From assembly GCF_900114495.1 (NCBI RefSeq), contig NZ_FOZI01000001.1, positions 515,469-579,468 of the forward strand: 64,000 nt of DNA, given 5' to 3'. The stretch comes from Dyella sp. OK004 (GTDB lineage: Bacteria; Pseudomonadota; Gammaproteobacteria; Xanthomonadales; Rhodanobacteraceae). This document shows, one piece after another, positions 16,455-25,481 of this stretch. Position 1 is the stretch's first letter, and the number at the start of each line of letters is the position of its first letter. The notes beneath the pieces were generated by a model. It was not told the origin of the DNA and searched no databases. It saw only the letters and a program-made list of their open reading frames with translations. The position numbers were made by a program, and so were the translations under genes.

Positions 16455-17726
16455 ATGAGCATCAAACTCCGCCTGATCATCATGTACTTCCTGCAGTTCT
16501 TTGTGTGGGGTGCGTGGCTGCTGACCATCGGCGCCTACTGGTTCCAGAACAAGCAATGGTCGGGCGCGCAGTTCGGCGCGATCTTTTCCACCATGGGCAT
16601 CGCCTCGCTGTTCATGCCCTCGATCATGGGTGTGGTCGCCGACAAATGGATCAACGCGGAAAAGCTCTATGGCCTGCTGCATATCGGCGGCGCCATCGTG
16701 CTGTTCATCGTGCCGATGATCAATTCGCCCGGGCTGATGTTCTGGGTGATGTTGATCAACATGATGTTCTACATGCCCACCATCTCGCTCTCTATTGCGG
16801 TGGCGTACAACGCGCTCAAGGGCGACGGCAAGGACATCATCAAGGACTTCCCGCCGATCCGCGTGTGGGGCACGGTGGGTTTCATCGCGGCGCTGTGGAC
16901 GGTGAGCCTGCTGCATCTGGAAACCACCGAGGGCCAGTTCTTCGTGGCTTCCGGCGCGGCGCTGGTGCTGGGTCTCTATGCCTTCTCCCTGCCCAAGTGC
17001 CCGCCGAAGTTCGAGCGCAAGGAACACCAGTCGCTACTGGATACGCTGGGCCTGACCTCGTTCGCGCTGTTTCGCAATCCGCAGATGGCTGTCTTCTTCA
17101 TCTTCGCGATGTTGCTGGGCGCGGCGCTGCAGCTGACCAATGCCTACGGCGATACCTTCCTGCACGATTTCGCCAAGCACGAAGAGTTCAAGGACCTGAT
17201 AGCGGTGCGCTATCCGGCCATCATCATGTCGATCTCGCAGATTTCGGAAACGCTGTTCATCCTGGCAATTCCGTTCTTCCTGAAGCGCTTTGGCATCAAG
17301 ACGGTGATGCTGATCAGCATGCTGGCGTGGACGCTGCGCTTCGGCCTGTTCGCCTACGGCGACCCGGGCGCGGGGCTGTGGATGATCGTGCTGTCGTGCA
17401 TCGTGTACGGCATGGCCTTCGACTTCTTCAATATCTCCGGCTCGCTGTTCGTGGAGGGCCAGGCTGATCCGTCGATCCGCGCCAGCGCGCAAGGCCTGTT
17501 CATGCTGATGACCAACGGCGTCGGCGCCGTGCTGGGCAGCTCGATCAGCGGCCTGGTGATCGAGGCTTTCTTCACCCGCCCTGACAACAGTAAGGACTGG
17601 CACGGCATCTGGACCACCTTCTCGCTGTACTCGCTGGTGGTGGCGGTGCTGTTCGTGTTCCTGTTCAAGCACAAGCACGACCCGGCGGCCGTGCAGGGCG
17701 CGTCGGCACGCAACGCCGCCCACTGA
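16455..17726 (+). CDS. MFS transporter, nucleoside:proton symporter (NupG/XapB) type
   Basis: The 423-residue polytopic protein has about 12 hydrophobic segments. The N-terminus MSIKLRLIIMYFLQFFVWGAW, followed by GIASLFMPSIMGVVADKW and DFPPIRVWGTVGFI, matches the nucleoside-H+ symporter branch of the MFS. The second half contains GMAFDFFNISGSLFVE and QGLFMLMTNGVGAVLGS, also typical. ATG 16455 is preferred; an in-frame TTG 18 bases earlier is the alternative, and neither has a strong ribosome site. No nucleoside catabolic genes are adjacent, so the substrate is family-based inference. A clear terminator follows. Confidence 0.85.
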   Translation: MSIKLRLIIMYFLQFFVWGAWLLTIGAYWFQNKQWSGAQFGAIFSTMGIASLFMPSIMGVVADKWINAEKLYGLLHIGGAIVLFIVPMINSPGLMFWVMLINMMFYMPTISLSIAVAYNALKGDGKDIIKDFPPIRVWGTVGFIAALWTVSLLHLETTEGQFFVASGAALVLGLYAFSLPKCPPKFERKEHQSLLDTLGLTSFALFRNPQMAVFFIFAMLLGAALQLTNAYGDTFLHDFAKHEEFKDLIAVRYPAIIMSISQISETLFILAIPFFLKRFGIKTVMLISMLAWTLRFGLFAYGDPGAGLWMIVLSCIVYGMAFDFFNISGSLFVEGQADPSIRASAQGLFMLMTNGVGAVLGSSISGLVIEAFFTRPDNSKDWHGIWTTFSLYSLVVAVLFVFLFKHKHDPAAVQGASARNAAH

Positions 17727-17750
17727 GCGACCGCCCGGGTTTTTCAGGAA

Positions 17751-17781
17751 AGGGCCGCATCCGCTGCGGCCCTTTTCTTTT
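17751..17781 (+). terminator. Rho-independent terminator of the permease gene
   Basis: A 9-bp stem AGGGCCGCA (17751-17759) / TGCGGCCCT (17765-17773) is followed by TTTCTTTT. Confidence 0.88.
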
Positions 17782-17801
17782 AGGGCATCGCAAGAATTTG
17801 A

Positions 17802-17820
17802 GATGATAATTATTCTCATT
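17802..17820. promoter_or_regulatory. Fur-box-like operator upstream of the FecA-type receptor
   Basis: GATGATAATTATTCTCATT is AT-rich, roughly palindromic around AATT and shares the GATAAT/ATT(A/C)TC elements of the Fur box. It lies 36-54 bp before the receptor start in otherwise GC-rich DNA, so iron repression by Fur is likely. Confidence 0.7.
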
Positions 17821-17855
17821 TAAACTGCATGCTTTGCCCTTCCCCGAAGCCGCTC

Positions 17856-20105
17856 ATGCCGTCTCTTTCCCGCACCATCGCTCTGGCCCTGCTGGCCAGC
17901 GCCGCCCCGCTCTACGCCCAGACCGCTCCCGTCGACAACACCCAGCGTGGCGACAAGCCGGCCGCCACCAATCTCGAAGGCGTCCACGTCACCGGCGACT
18001 GGCTGGGCGATGCCACCAGCCGCGATGTGCAGAACCACCCCGGCGCCCGCACCGTGATCCGTCGCGAGCAGATCATCGAGGCGGCGCCCACGCAGGTGCG
18101 CGACATGCTGCGCCGCATCCCCGGCGTGCAAGTGCAGGAAAGCAACGGCACCGGCGGCAGCGATATCTCGCTCAACGTCGGCGTGCGCGGCCTTACCGCG
18201 CGGCTGTCGCCACGCTCCACCATCCTGCTGGACGGCGTACCGATGGCGGTGGCGCCCTATGGCCAGCCGCAGGTGTCGATGATGCCGATGGCGGTCGGCA
18301 ACCTGGACGCGATTGACGTAGTGCGTGGCGGCGGTTCGGTGCGCTTCGGGCCGCAGAACGTGGGCGGCATCATCAACTTCGTGACGCGCGAGATTCCGGA
18401 AACCTTCGGCGGCACGGCCGGCGTGATGCTGCAGGGTGGCGCACATGGCGGCATCCTGACCCAGAGCAACGCCTTCGTGGGCGGCACCACCGCGCAGGGG
18501 CTGGGCATCGCCCTGCTCTATTCCGGCGTGAAAGGCCCGGGCTACCGCGAGCGCCACAACCAGACCAACATCGACGACGTGATGCTCAAGGCGCGCTACG
18601 CCTTCAGTCCCACCGACACGCTGAGCGGCAGCCTGCATTACTACCGCGGGCAGGCGGACATGCCCGGCGGGCTGAGCCAGGCCGACTACAACGCCGATCC
18701 GTTCCAGTCGCGCCGTCCGTTCGACGACTTCCGCGGCCTGCGCAAGGACGCCGTACTCAAGTACAGCCATGTCGACGACCGCCGCAGTTTCGAGGTGCAG
18801 GCCTACTACACCGACAGTTTCCGCGGCAGCCATATCGAAACCATCGCGCTGAACAGCAAGACCGGGCAGTACTCGCACCAGCTCAACGCCTACCCGCGCA
18901 ACTACCACACCTTCGCCATCGAGCCGCGCTATTCGCAATTGTTCGACCTGGGTGACTGGAAGCACGAAATCAGCGTGGGCTACCGCTACCTCAACGAAGC
19001 GATGCACGAGCGCACCCTGCGCAACAACCAGTACACCTCGCCGCTCTACTACACACCCTTTGAGAGCGGACCGTTCGATACCTCCCCTTACGGCGGACTC
19101 TATGTGCGCACCGGCAACAACATTGGCGGCACCGAAGCGCACGCTTTCTATATCGACGACACCATCAACGCCGGCCACTGGACCATCACGCCCGGCCTGC
19201 GTTACGAGCGCATCAACACCTGGTGGCAGGCGCTGCCGGATGCCACCGTCATCGTGAAAGGTCCCACCTACCGGCGCGAAAAATATTCCAAGCCGCTGCC
19301 GTCGCTCAATGTGGTCTATCACCTGTCCGAGCAGTGGAAGCTCTATGCCGACGCCGAAACCTCCTTCGGCAGCCTGCAGTACTTCCAGATCGGCCAGAAG
19401 AACGCACAGAACCAGTTCGCCGATGGCCTCGCACCGGAAAAGGCGCGCACCTACGAAATCGGCACGCGCTACGACAATGGCGTGTGGGGTGCGGAAGCCA
19501 CTGCGTTCCGCATCAACTTCGATCATGAGCTGCAACTGGTCGGCAAGATCGCCAACGTCGCCAACTCCCACGACGGCTGGACCAACCTCGGCGCCACCAC
19601 CCACAAGGGCCTGGAAACCGCCGCACACCTCGACTTCTCCACCCTCGACGAACGCCTGCGCGGCCTCAGCTTGTGGGGCACTGCCACCTTCACCAAAGCC
19701 ACCTACAACTACGGCTCCTTCGCCGGCCGCGACCTGCCCTTCTACTCCCGCCGCACCGCCAACCTCGGCCTGCGCTACGAACACGCACAGTGGGCCTTCA
19801 ACCTGGACGCGTTCTCACAATCGCGCCAACACTCCCCCGGCACGCCCAGCTTCGACCCCACCAAACCCGCCGACTACATCACCATCGGCACGCCCGCTGG
19901 CGACTACGGCGATATCCCCGGCTGGACCACCTGGAACGCCCGCACCGAATACCGCTTCGGCCCCTCGCTCTCCTACCTCAAACTTGCTGTCGGCGTAAAA
20001 AACCTCTTCGACCGCCGCTACTTCACCCGCTCCACAGACAACAACAACGGGTTGTACGTAGGGCAGCCGCGCACGTATTTCGTGCAGGCTTCTGTGGATT
20101 TTTAA
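17856..20105 (+). CDS. TonB-dependent receptor, ferric citrate (FecA)-like
   Basis: The 749-residue outer-membrane receptor starts at ATG 17856, which gives a signal peptide MPSLSRTIALALLASAAPLYA-Q; an in-frame ATG 27 bases earlier would add a poorer leader. The plug follows directly (VIRREQIIEAAPTQVRDMLR, PGVQVQE, NVGVRGLTARLSPRSTILLDG, AVAPYGQPQVS, VVRGGGSVRFGPQNVGGIINFVTR), strikingly like FecA. The beta-barrel ends in YFVQASVDF with the expected terminal Phe. Unlike E. coli FecA there is no N-terminal signalling domain, and no fecIR pair adjoins, so control probably rests on the Fur box. The ligand (ferric citrate) is inferred from plug similarity. Confidence 0.88.
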   Translation: MPSLSRTIALALLASAAPLYAQTAPVDNTQRGDKPAATNLEGVHVTGDWLGDATSRDVQNHPGARTVIRREQIIEAAPTQVRDMLRRIPGVQVQESNGTGGSDISLNVGVRGLTARLSPRSTILLDGVPMAVAPYGQPQVSMMPMAVGNLDAIDVVRGGGSVRFGPQNVGGIINFVTREIPETFGGTAGVMLQGGAHGGILTQSNAFVGGTTAQGLGIALLYSGVKGPGYRERHNQTNIDDVMLKARYAFSPTDTLSGSLHYYRGQADMPGGLSQADYNADPFQSRRPFDDFRGLRKDAVLKYSHVDDRRSFEVQAYYTDSFRGSHIETIALNSKTGQYSHQLNAYPRNYHTFAIEPRYSQLFDLGDWKHEISVGYRYLNEAMHERTLRNNQYTSPLYYTPFESGPFDTSPYGGLYVRTGNNIGGTEAHAFYIDDTINAGHWTITPGLRYERINTWWQALPDATVIVKGPTYRREKYSKPLPSLNVVYHLSEQWKLYADAETSFGSLQYFQIGQKNAQNQFADGLAPEKARTYEIGTRYDNGVWGAEATAFRINFDHELQLVGKIANVANSHDGWTNLGATTHKGLETAAHLDFSTLDERLRGLSLWGTATFTKATYNYGSFAGRDLPFYSRRTANLGLRYEHAQWAFNLDAFSQSRQHSPGTPSFDPTKPADYITIGTPAGDYGDIPGWTTWNARTEYRFGPSLSYLKLAVGVKNLFDRRYFTRSTDNNNGLYVGQPRTYFVQASVDF

Positions 20106-20146
20106 GCGATGCCATTGAAGTAGGTAAGGCTGTCTCAAGAGCCTTA

Positions 20147-20207
20147 CCCCTCCCCAACCCTCCCCTGTCCCACGGGACTAGCTTCGCGTCGCAAGCAGGG
20201 GAGGGGG
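20147..20207 (-). repeat. Dispersed hairpin repeat, copy A (CCCGTGGGACAGGGG family)
   Basis: It contains CCTGTCCCACGGGACTAGCTT with flanking CCCTCCCC and GGGGAGGG arms. The same module recurs in the opposite orientation near 37044 and 58305. The C-rich and G-rich arms can pair to a long hairpin. Non-coding. Confidence 0.7.
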
Positions 20208-20259
20208 CAAAAGCTCGATGCGGTGATGATGACTAGACCATCAGGCCGAGAAGAGAGCC

Positions 20260-20480
20260 ATCCCGACGCCTGACACTGGAAAAAGCGCAGCTACGAAGCA
20301 CACCGCCTGCTCTTCAGGCCATTTCTCTTTGGTTACTTTCTCTTTGGGCCAGCAAAGAGAAAGTGACCCGAGCCGCGGCAGCGGTTCGGAAGCCCGCGGC
20401 AGGCGAGCCAGAGCATGCAGACGCGACAACCGAAGCGCACCACTCTGGATCCCTGCCTTCGCCGGAATGACGAAGTAGAG
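20260..20480. repeat. About 215-bp dispersed repeat, copy A
   Basis: It begins ATCCCGACGCCTGACACTGG, passes through a 15-bp hairpin (TACTTTCTCTTTG...CAAAGAGAAAGT, about 20332-20366) and GAGCCGCGGCAGCGGTTCGG, and ends near GGAATGACGA. A near-identical copy lies at 28797-29014. Both sit beside genes' 3' ends. Short open frames inside encode nothing I recognise. Confidence 0.8.
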
Positions 20481-20528
20481 ACGGTATCGCAAGGACCAAG
20501 GCCATCTCTGCTGGGAGAGGGAGAAGGA

Positions 20529-22316
20529 TCAAGACACGAGTGCACTCGCCACCACCCGATCCCGCCCATACGACTTCGCCGCATAAAGCGCCGCATCCGC
20601 CGCCCTCATCCACCCATCCAAATCACCACACCGCACCCCATCCAACAACGCCAGGCCAATACTGACCGTCACATGCTCCACCGGCACATCCGGCGGCAAC
20701 GGCAACGCAGCCACACCAGCGCGCAACACCTCAGCCAGACGCAACCCCGCCTCCGCCCCAAACCGCGGACACAACACCGCAAACTCCTCACCGCCAATAC
20801 GCGCCAGATGGCCAAACTTGCCGACCGTCTCGCGCATGTAATCCACCACGACGGCTAACACGCGGTCACCCTGCGGATGGCCCGCGCTATCGTTGATGCG
20901 CTTGAAATGATCGAAGTCGATCAGCATCAGCACATGCGATGCCTGACGCGGATCGCCCCGGTCCTGCACTAGTGCCGAGGCGCGTTGCAGAAAAGCGCGG
21001 CGATTGCCGATGCCGGTCAACGGATCGCGCAGTGCTTGATCGCGCAATTCGACCGCATGCCGGCGCTGCGCACGCAATAGCAAATAGAGCAACACCGCGA
21101 TCAGGATCACGCCACCGGCAATCAACTTGGCGATCAGGCCGCTCAGCGCTTGCCGACGGCGTGCCTCGTCCTGCCGCTCCGCTTCGGCCTGTGCCGCTTT
21201 CAACGCCAGGTCTTTCAGGCGGTTCTGATGCTCCAGGTCGCGGATGCGCAGCTCTTTCTCGCGTGTCACATAGCGCGCTTCCAGCGCGGACTCGGTGGAG
21301 CGAAGAGCCGGCGAACGGCGGTCGGCCAACAGGCGGATCACTTCGCGCGCGTCTGCCAGCGCCAGCGCGCTGTTGCCGGCCTTCTCAGCCATGCCGCTAC
21401 GGGTCTGCAGCAAATCAGGCAGCAGGCCGTCCTTGCCGGCGGCCTGGGCGTCGGCGATGGTGGTTTTCATTTGCTCCAGCGCATCACCGCGCCGCCCCAT
21501 CGCCTCATAGGCACGCGCAATGTTCGCGCGCGAAAGCAAAGCGTCGCTGACGCGCCCGGCCGCCTGCTCCTGCGCCAGTGACGCCTGTGACAAGGCCAGC
21601 GCTTCATGAGCGCGCCCCAGGTCGAGATACATCCGCGCCAGGTTGTCGCCGACCATCACCACCAGCTGGTCGGCACCCACGCTGCGGAAATGCGCGCGTG
21701 AACGCTCGTAGGCTTTGGCCGCCTCCGCCGCGCGATTCAGGGTGGCAAGGTTGGCGCCCTCGTCGTTTTCCGCTTCGGCAAGACCCCAGGTATCGCCGAG
21801 CTCGCGGTAATTCGCCTGCACTTGCTGGCATAGCGGCAGGCCGTTTCGCGCGTCTTCCACCAGGGTATACGAATCACACAACGCAAATTTGGCCCAGGCT
21901 GCGACTACGGGATCATGCAGATCCTGCATCTTCGCCGCCGCTCTCAGCGCTTCGCTGAGGCCGTCGCCATCGCCATTCTCGATATCGTGGCGCGAGCGCA
22001 GGAAACCGGCCGCGGCCGAAGCGACGGTGTCGTCACGCGCGGCGGCCAGGCTGTCCAGGCGCAGGGTCGCCTCGGCCAGTGCGGCATCGTCGTTGCCGTT
22101 GATCGCGGCGTTGCCCATCAGCCAGAGCAGCTCGCGCTCCTGCGCCGGGGGCGGTGTTTCGCTGTGTGTATCGAGTTGCTTGCGCACGTCCTCGATCAGG
22201 CCGTGCGGATCGCTCACCGCGCGGTAACGCTGGGCATAGCGCTCCTGTACGCCGTCGGCATGCGCCAACGCCGCGAGCAACCACACCACCACGATGAAAC
22301 CCCCGCGACCCGGCAA
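20529..22316 (-). CDS. TPR-containing transmembrane diguanylate cyclase (GGDEF)
   Basis: The protein is about 595 residues. The TTG at 22316 is chosen because GGGGGA stands 6 bases upstream and it gives a signal peptide (PGRGGFIVVVWLLAALAHA-D); an ATG at 22352 is the alternative. The exported N-terminal part (about 30-370) is built of TPR-like helical repeats (e.g. AKAYERSRAHF, LARMYLDLGRAHEALALSQ, IARAYEAMGRRGDALEQ). A coiled coil, one transmembrane helix (LIAGGVILIAVLLYLLL) and a cytoplasmic GGDEF domain follow: DPLTGIGNRRAF, DFDHFKRIND and active-site IGGEEF. It should make cyclic di-GMP in response to a periplasmic or partner signal. No EAL domain is present. Confidence 0.88.
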   Translation of the reverse strand: MPGRGGFIVVVWLLAALAHADGVQERYAQRYRAVSDPHGLIEDVRKQLDTHSETPPPAQERELLWLMGNAAINGNDDAALAEATLRLDSLAAARDDTVASAAAGFLRSRHDIENGDGDGLSEALRAAAKMQDLHDPVVAAWAKFALCDSYTLVEDARNGLPLCQQVQANYRELGDTWGLAEAENDEGANLATLNRAAEAAKAYERSRAHFRSVGADQLVVMVGDNLARMYLDLGRAHEALALSQASLAQEQAAGRVSDALLSRANIARAYEAMGRRGDALEQMKTTIADAQAAGKDGLLPDLLQTRSGMAEKAGNSALALADAREVIRLLADRRSPALRSTESALEARYVTREKELRIRDLEHQNRLKDLALKAAQAEAERQDEARRRQALSGLIAKLIAGGVILIAVLLYLLLRAQRRHAVELRDQALRDPLTGIGNRRAFLQRASALVQDRGDPRQASHVLMLIDFDHFKRINDSAGHPQGDRVLAVVVDYMRETVGKFGHLARIGGEEFAVLCPRFGAEAGLRLAEVLRAGVAALPLPPDVPVEHVTVSIGLALLDGVRCGDLDGWMRAADAALYAAKSYGRDRVVASALVS

Positions 22317-22401
22317 CTCATTCCCCCAACAAGTGCCAATCGCCACCATCATCGAAACATGTGACGCAGCGCACAAGTGCCGTCACCGGTACACTAGGCG
22401 A

Positions 22402-23391
22402 ATGCAGATCGGCCCCTACCGCATCGACCCGCCCGTGGTGCTCGCCCCCATGGCCGGCGTCACCGACAAGCCTTTCCGCCTGCTGTGCAAACGGCTGGGC
22501 GCGGGTCTGGCTGTGTCGGAGATGACGGCGTCCGATCCGCGCCTGTGGCAGACCCGCAAATCGCTGCGCCGCATGGACCATGCCGGCGAGCCGGAGCCGG
22601 TCAGTGTGCAGATCGCCGGCTACGACCCCGGCATGCTGGCCGAGGCGGCACGCTACAACGCCGACAATGGCGCCCAGATCATCGACATCAACATGGGTTG
22701 CCCAGCCAAGAAGGTGTGCAACGTGTGGTCCGGCTCCGCTCTGCTGCAGGATGAGCCGCTGGTGGCGCGCATCGTGAAGGCAGTGGTGGATGCGGTGGAC
22801 GTGCCGGTAACGCTGAAAATCCGCACCGGCTGGGATCGCCAGAACAAGAACGCGCTCATCATCGCGCGCATCGCCGAAGACGCCGGTATTGCCGCACTCG
22901 CTGTGCATGGCCGCACCCGCGCTGATAAATACGAAGGCGAGGCGGAGTACGAAACGATTGCCGCGGTGAAACGCGCGGTGCGTATCCCCGTACTCGCCAA
23001 CGGCGATGTCATGACACCGCAGCAAGCAAAGCACGTGCTGGACGTGACCGGTGCCGACGCGGTGATGATCGGCCGTGGCGCGCAAGGGCGGCCGTGGATC
23101 TTCCGCGAAGTGGCGCACTACCTCGCCACCGGCCAGATGCTGGCGGAGCCGACGCCGGCCGAAGTCAGCGCGATCTTGGTCGACCATCTCGAGCAGCTGT
23201 ACGCGTTCTATGGCGAGTTGCAGGGTGTGCGCATCGCCCGCAAGCACCTCGGCTGGTATGCCAAGGATCGCCCGGAGAATGCCGCCTTCCGTCACGTGGT
23301 GAACCGGGCGGAGACGGCGGAGGAGCAGCTACGGCTGACGCGTGAGTATTTCGATGTGCAGGTGGCGGAAGGCTTGCAGGTTGCTGCCTGA
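22402..23391 (+). CDS. dusB: tRNA-dihydrouridine synthase B
   Basis: The 329-residue FMN enzyme reduces uridines in tRNA D-loops. ATG 22402 is selected because the family begins MQIGPYRIDPPVVLAPMAGVTD; upstream in-frame codons lack family similarity. VLAPMAGVTDKPFR, INMGCPAKKV with the catalytic Cys, LKIRTGW, AVHGRTR, NGDV and IGRGAQGRPWIF are all present. Length matches DusB (about 320-340). In many gammaproteobacteria dusB is followed by fis; here the next gene is an unrelated esterase. It is divergent from the GGDEF gene with a short shared promoter region. Confidence 0.95.
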   Translation: MQIGPYRIDPPVVLAPMAGVTDKPFRLLCKRLGAGLAVSEMTASDPRLWQTRKSLRRMDHAGEPEPVSVQIAGYDPGMLAEAARYNADNGAQIIDINMGCPAKKVCNVWSGSALLQDEPLVARIVKAVVDAVDVPVTLKIRTGWDRQNKNALIIARIAEDAGIAALAVHGRTRADKYEGEAEYETIAAVKRAVRIPVLANGDVMTPQQAKHVLDVTGADAVMIGRGAQGRPWIFREVAHYLATGQMLAEPTPAEVSAILVDHLEQLYAFYGELQGVRIARKHLGWYAKDRPENAAFRHVVNRAETAEEQLRLTREYFDVQVAEGLQVAA

Positions 23392-23396
23392 GTGGT

Positions 23397-23418
23397 CGCC
23401 CACAGGGTGGGCTCCTAC
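23397..23418. repeat. REP-like hairpin after dusB
   Basis: GTCGCCCAC...GTGGGCTCCTAC gives a short stem with an AGG loop, related to the other GGAGCGC/GCTCCTAC palindromes in the window. Confidence 0.5.
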
Positions 23419-23489
23419 ACACCAATTCCGCGCAAACCCTTGCGACACCGATCCATGCATCATCGGGGCTTTGCCTTTCCCTTGGCCCG

Positions 23490-24407
23490 ATGCTTATCCG
23501 TTCCCGTACTCACCACTCGCTCATCCTGCTGCGTCTCGCCGTGCTGGCTTGTGCGCTCTTGCTTGGCGGTTGCGAAGCCAGCCTGTTCGCCGGATTGAAT
23601 GCCACTGATCGCCGCGTGGGCATCGATGCCTCGCGTGACATTGTGTTCGACGCGGCACACCAACTGCGTCTGGACGTCTATCGACCTGTCGGCATCGTGC
23701 ATGCACCGATCGTGGTGTTTTTCTACGGCGGCAGCTGGGTGCGCGGCGAGCGCGCCTGGTATCGCTTCGTCGGCACCGCCCTGGCGAATGAAGGCGCCAT
23801 CGCCGTCATTCCGGACTACCGCAAATATCCGCAGGTCACCATGGATGGCTTCATGCAGGACGCGGCCCGTGCGCTGGCATGGGCGCACGATCACGCCAGA
23901 GAGCTGGGCGGCGACGCTGATGAAGTATTCGTGATGGGTCACTCGGCCGGCGGCCAGATCGGCGCCTTGCTGGCCACAGATCCGTCATGGCTGGCGCCGT
24001 ATGGCATGCATCCCGCCGATCTCGCCGGCTTTATAGGGTTGGCGGGCTGCTACGACTTCATGCCGATTCCCGCCAGGGAAAAAGACATGCTCGCTATCTT
24101 CGGTCGCGATGCCGCAGAGCAGGCTCGCGCACAACCGGTGCGCTTCGTGCGCGGCAAGGAACCACCCATGCTGCTGTTGCAGGGCAGCGCCGATCACGAG
24201 GTCGATCCCTCCAACGCTATCTCGCTGACCCATGCCCTGCAGGCACAGCATGAGAACGTGACGCTGGATCTGTATCCGGGCCTGGGCCACAACTCCTTGG
24301 TCTTTGCGCTATCCCACCCGCTACGCGGCGATGCGCCGACCCTGGCCGACGTGATGCGCTTTATCCGCTCACATCCGGCGGCGAGCAGCGCGACGGCAGC
24401 GCGCTGA
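23490..24407 (+). CDS. Lipoprotein alpha/beta-hydrolase (carboxylesterase-like)
   Basis: The 305-residue protein has a type II signal (LAVLACALLLGGC, lipobox LGGC, Cys near residue 28). An HSL/carboxylesterase-type fold follows: FYGGSW in the position of the HGG oxyanion motif, DYRKYP, nucleophile motif GHSAGG near residue 154, LLLQGSADHEVDP with the catalytic Asp, and LGHNSLV with the His. It is probably anchored in the periplasm or outer membrane. The substrate is unknown. The replacement of HGG by YGG is a mild deviation. It converges with the SGNH hydrolase gene, 5 bp apart. Confidence 0.85.
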   Translation: MLIRSRTHHSLILLRLAVLACALLLGGCEASLFAGLNATDRRVGIDASRDIVFDAAHQLRLDVYRPVGIVHAPIVVFFYGGSWVRGERAWYRFVGTALANEGAIAVIPDYRKYPQVTMDGFMQDAARALAWAHDHARELGGDADEVFVMGHSAGGQIGALLATDPSWLAPYGMHPADLAGFIGLAGCYDFMPIPAREKDMLAIFGRDAAEQARAQPVRFVRGKEPPMLLLQGSADHEVDPSNAISLTHALQAQHENVTLDLYPGLGHNSLVFALSHPLRGDAPTLADVMRFIRSHPAASSATAAR

Positions 24408-24412
24408 CACAG

Positions 24413-25117
24413 TCAGCGCGTGTGGAAGCCGTACTCGGCCAGCACCGGCTTGAGCGCGGCAATCCACAACGCGTAGCCCGCCGGGGTCATATGCAAGCCG
24501 TCGGCGATGAACAGCTCGGGCCGTGGCTTGCCCTGCGCATCGAGCATGGCGGGGCCGATATCGACATAGCGCAGCCCGTGCTGCGTCGCCGCCCACGCGC
24601 GGATCTTTTCATTTGCCTCGTGCATCAGCGGCCATAGCGCCCAACGCGCCACGCTGGGCTTGATCGACACATAAACCACCGGCACGTCGGGCAAACGTTT
24701 GCGCGCCTTTGCCACGAAGGCCTGGAACGCGGCCAGCACACGCTCCGGTGTCGCGCCTTCGGCGATGTCGTTGTCGCCGGCGTACATCAGGATCAGGCGC
24801 GGGTGATAAGGCCACACGATGCGGTCGGCGTAATAAGTGCTGTCAGCGATGACCGAACCACCGAAACCGCGATTGATGACCGGGATGCCCGGAAAGTCCT
24901 GCGCCAGCGTGTGCCAGTAGTTGAACGACGAGCTACCGATAAAGAGCACCGCTTTTTGCGGCGGCGGGTGCGCCTGATCCTGTGCAGCGAAGGCATCCAT
25001 CGCGTCATGCCATTGTGAGGGGCCAACCTCTCTCGCTTCCGTGGCGGTTGTCACCGCCAGCAGCAGCCACGCCAACATCAGCATCCAGCGCTTATCCGCG
25101 CTGTTGAACCATCGCAC
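24413..25117 (-). CDS. Exported SGNH/GDSL-type hydrolase
   Basis: The protein is about 234 residues with a signal peptide (WMLMLAWLLLAVTTATEA-R). GTG 25117 is chosen since GAGG lies about 8 bases upstream; GTG 25126 and ATG 25084 are alternatives. SGNH blocks are visible: FIGSSSF (block I, GSS in place of GDS), NRGFGGS (block II Gly), YAGDNDI (block III GxND) and ADGLHMTPAGY (block V DxxH). The family hydrolyses esters of lipids or acetylated sugars. The gene is convergent with the lipoprotein esterase; no clear functional link. Confidence 0.86.
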   Translation of the reverse strand: MRWFNSADKRWMLMLAWLLLAVTTATEAREVGPSQWHDAMDAFAAQDQAHPPPQKAVLFIGSSSFNYWHTLAQDFPGIPVINRGFGGSVIADSTYYADRIVWPYHPRLILMYAGDNDIAEGATPERVLAAFQAFVAKARKRLPDVPVVYVSIKPSVARWALWPLMHEANEKIRAWAATQHGLRYVDIGPAMLDAQGKPRPELFIADGLHMTPAGYALWIAALKPVLAEYGFHTR

Positions 25118-25126
25118 TGTCGTCAC

Positions 25127-25481
25127 CTCTTCGGCTTTCTACGGGGTCGCCGATCGATTATGCCTTCCCCTATCGCCGTGCCTTGCTGTCGCCATCGGCT
25201 CCGCCCGGACGGCTTTCGCCCCGGGACACCCTGGCCGGCGTGGATCTGGCCGATGGATCCAGCCCTGATCGCAGCGGCATTGCGATCCGTCTGAGCTATT
25301 CTCCGGCGCTTTAAGCCGGCCCGTTTTGGGCCTGGCGCCGGCCTCATGGCCGTCCAAACGGCTGAATCGGCATGAAATCGTCATCTCCGGCCCACATGCT
25401 GTAGCTGCAAAACCGGGGCACGGCATGTATCATGGCGGACCTCTTTCATCTCTCTATCCGTAAGGAAGGATATAACCCGCG
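25127..25481. other. Intergenic region upstream of metK
   Basis: The 355 bp contain GC-rich potential stem-loops, for example GCCGGCCCG...GCGCCGGC at about 25315-25342, and a purine-rich AAGGAAGGA ribosome site (25463-25471) before metK. I looked for a SAM riboswitch and found none of its conserved elements. No gene is apparent. Confidence 0.5.

Larger units (their letters stand above)
20106..20528. other. Repeat-filled gap between convergent fecA-like and GGDEF genes
   Basis: The 423 bp hold the two repeats listed separately (20147-20207, 20260-20480) and a last 48 bp with a GGGAGAGGGAGA tract. I see no gene and no U-tailed terminator. Confidence 0.7.

Noticed and set aside
17820-19784. A 654-codon open frame antisense to the FecA-like receptor
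   Set aside because: Low-complexity Val/Gly/Ala composition and no motifs; a by-product of third-position GC bias in the receptor gene.
25127-25481. A SAM riboswitch upstream of metK
   Set aside because: I looked for the conserved cores of the SAM-I and SAM-II types and did not find them; only generic GC-rich stem-loops are present.
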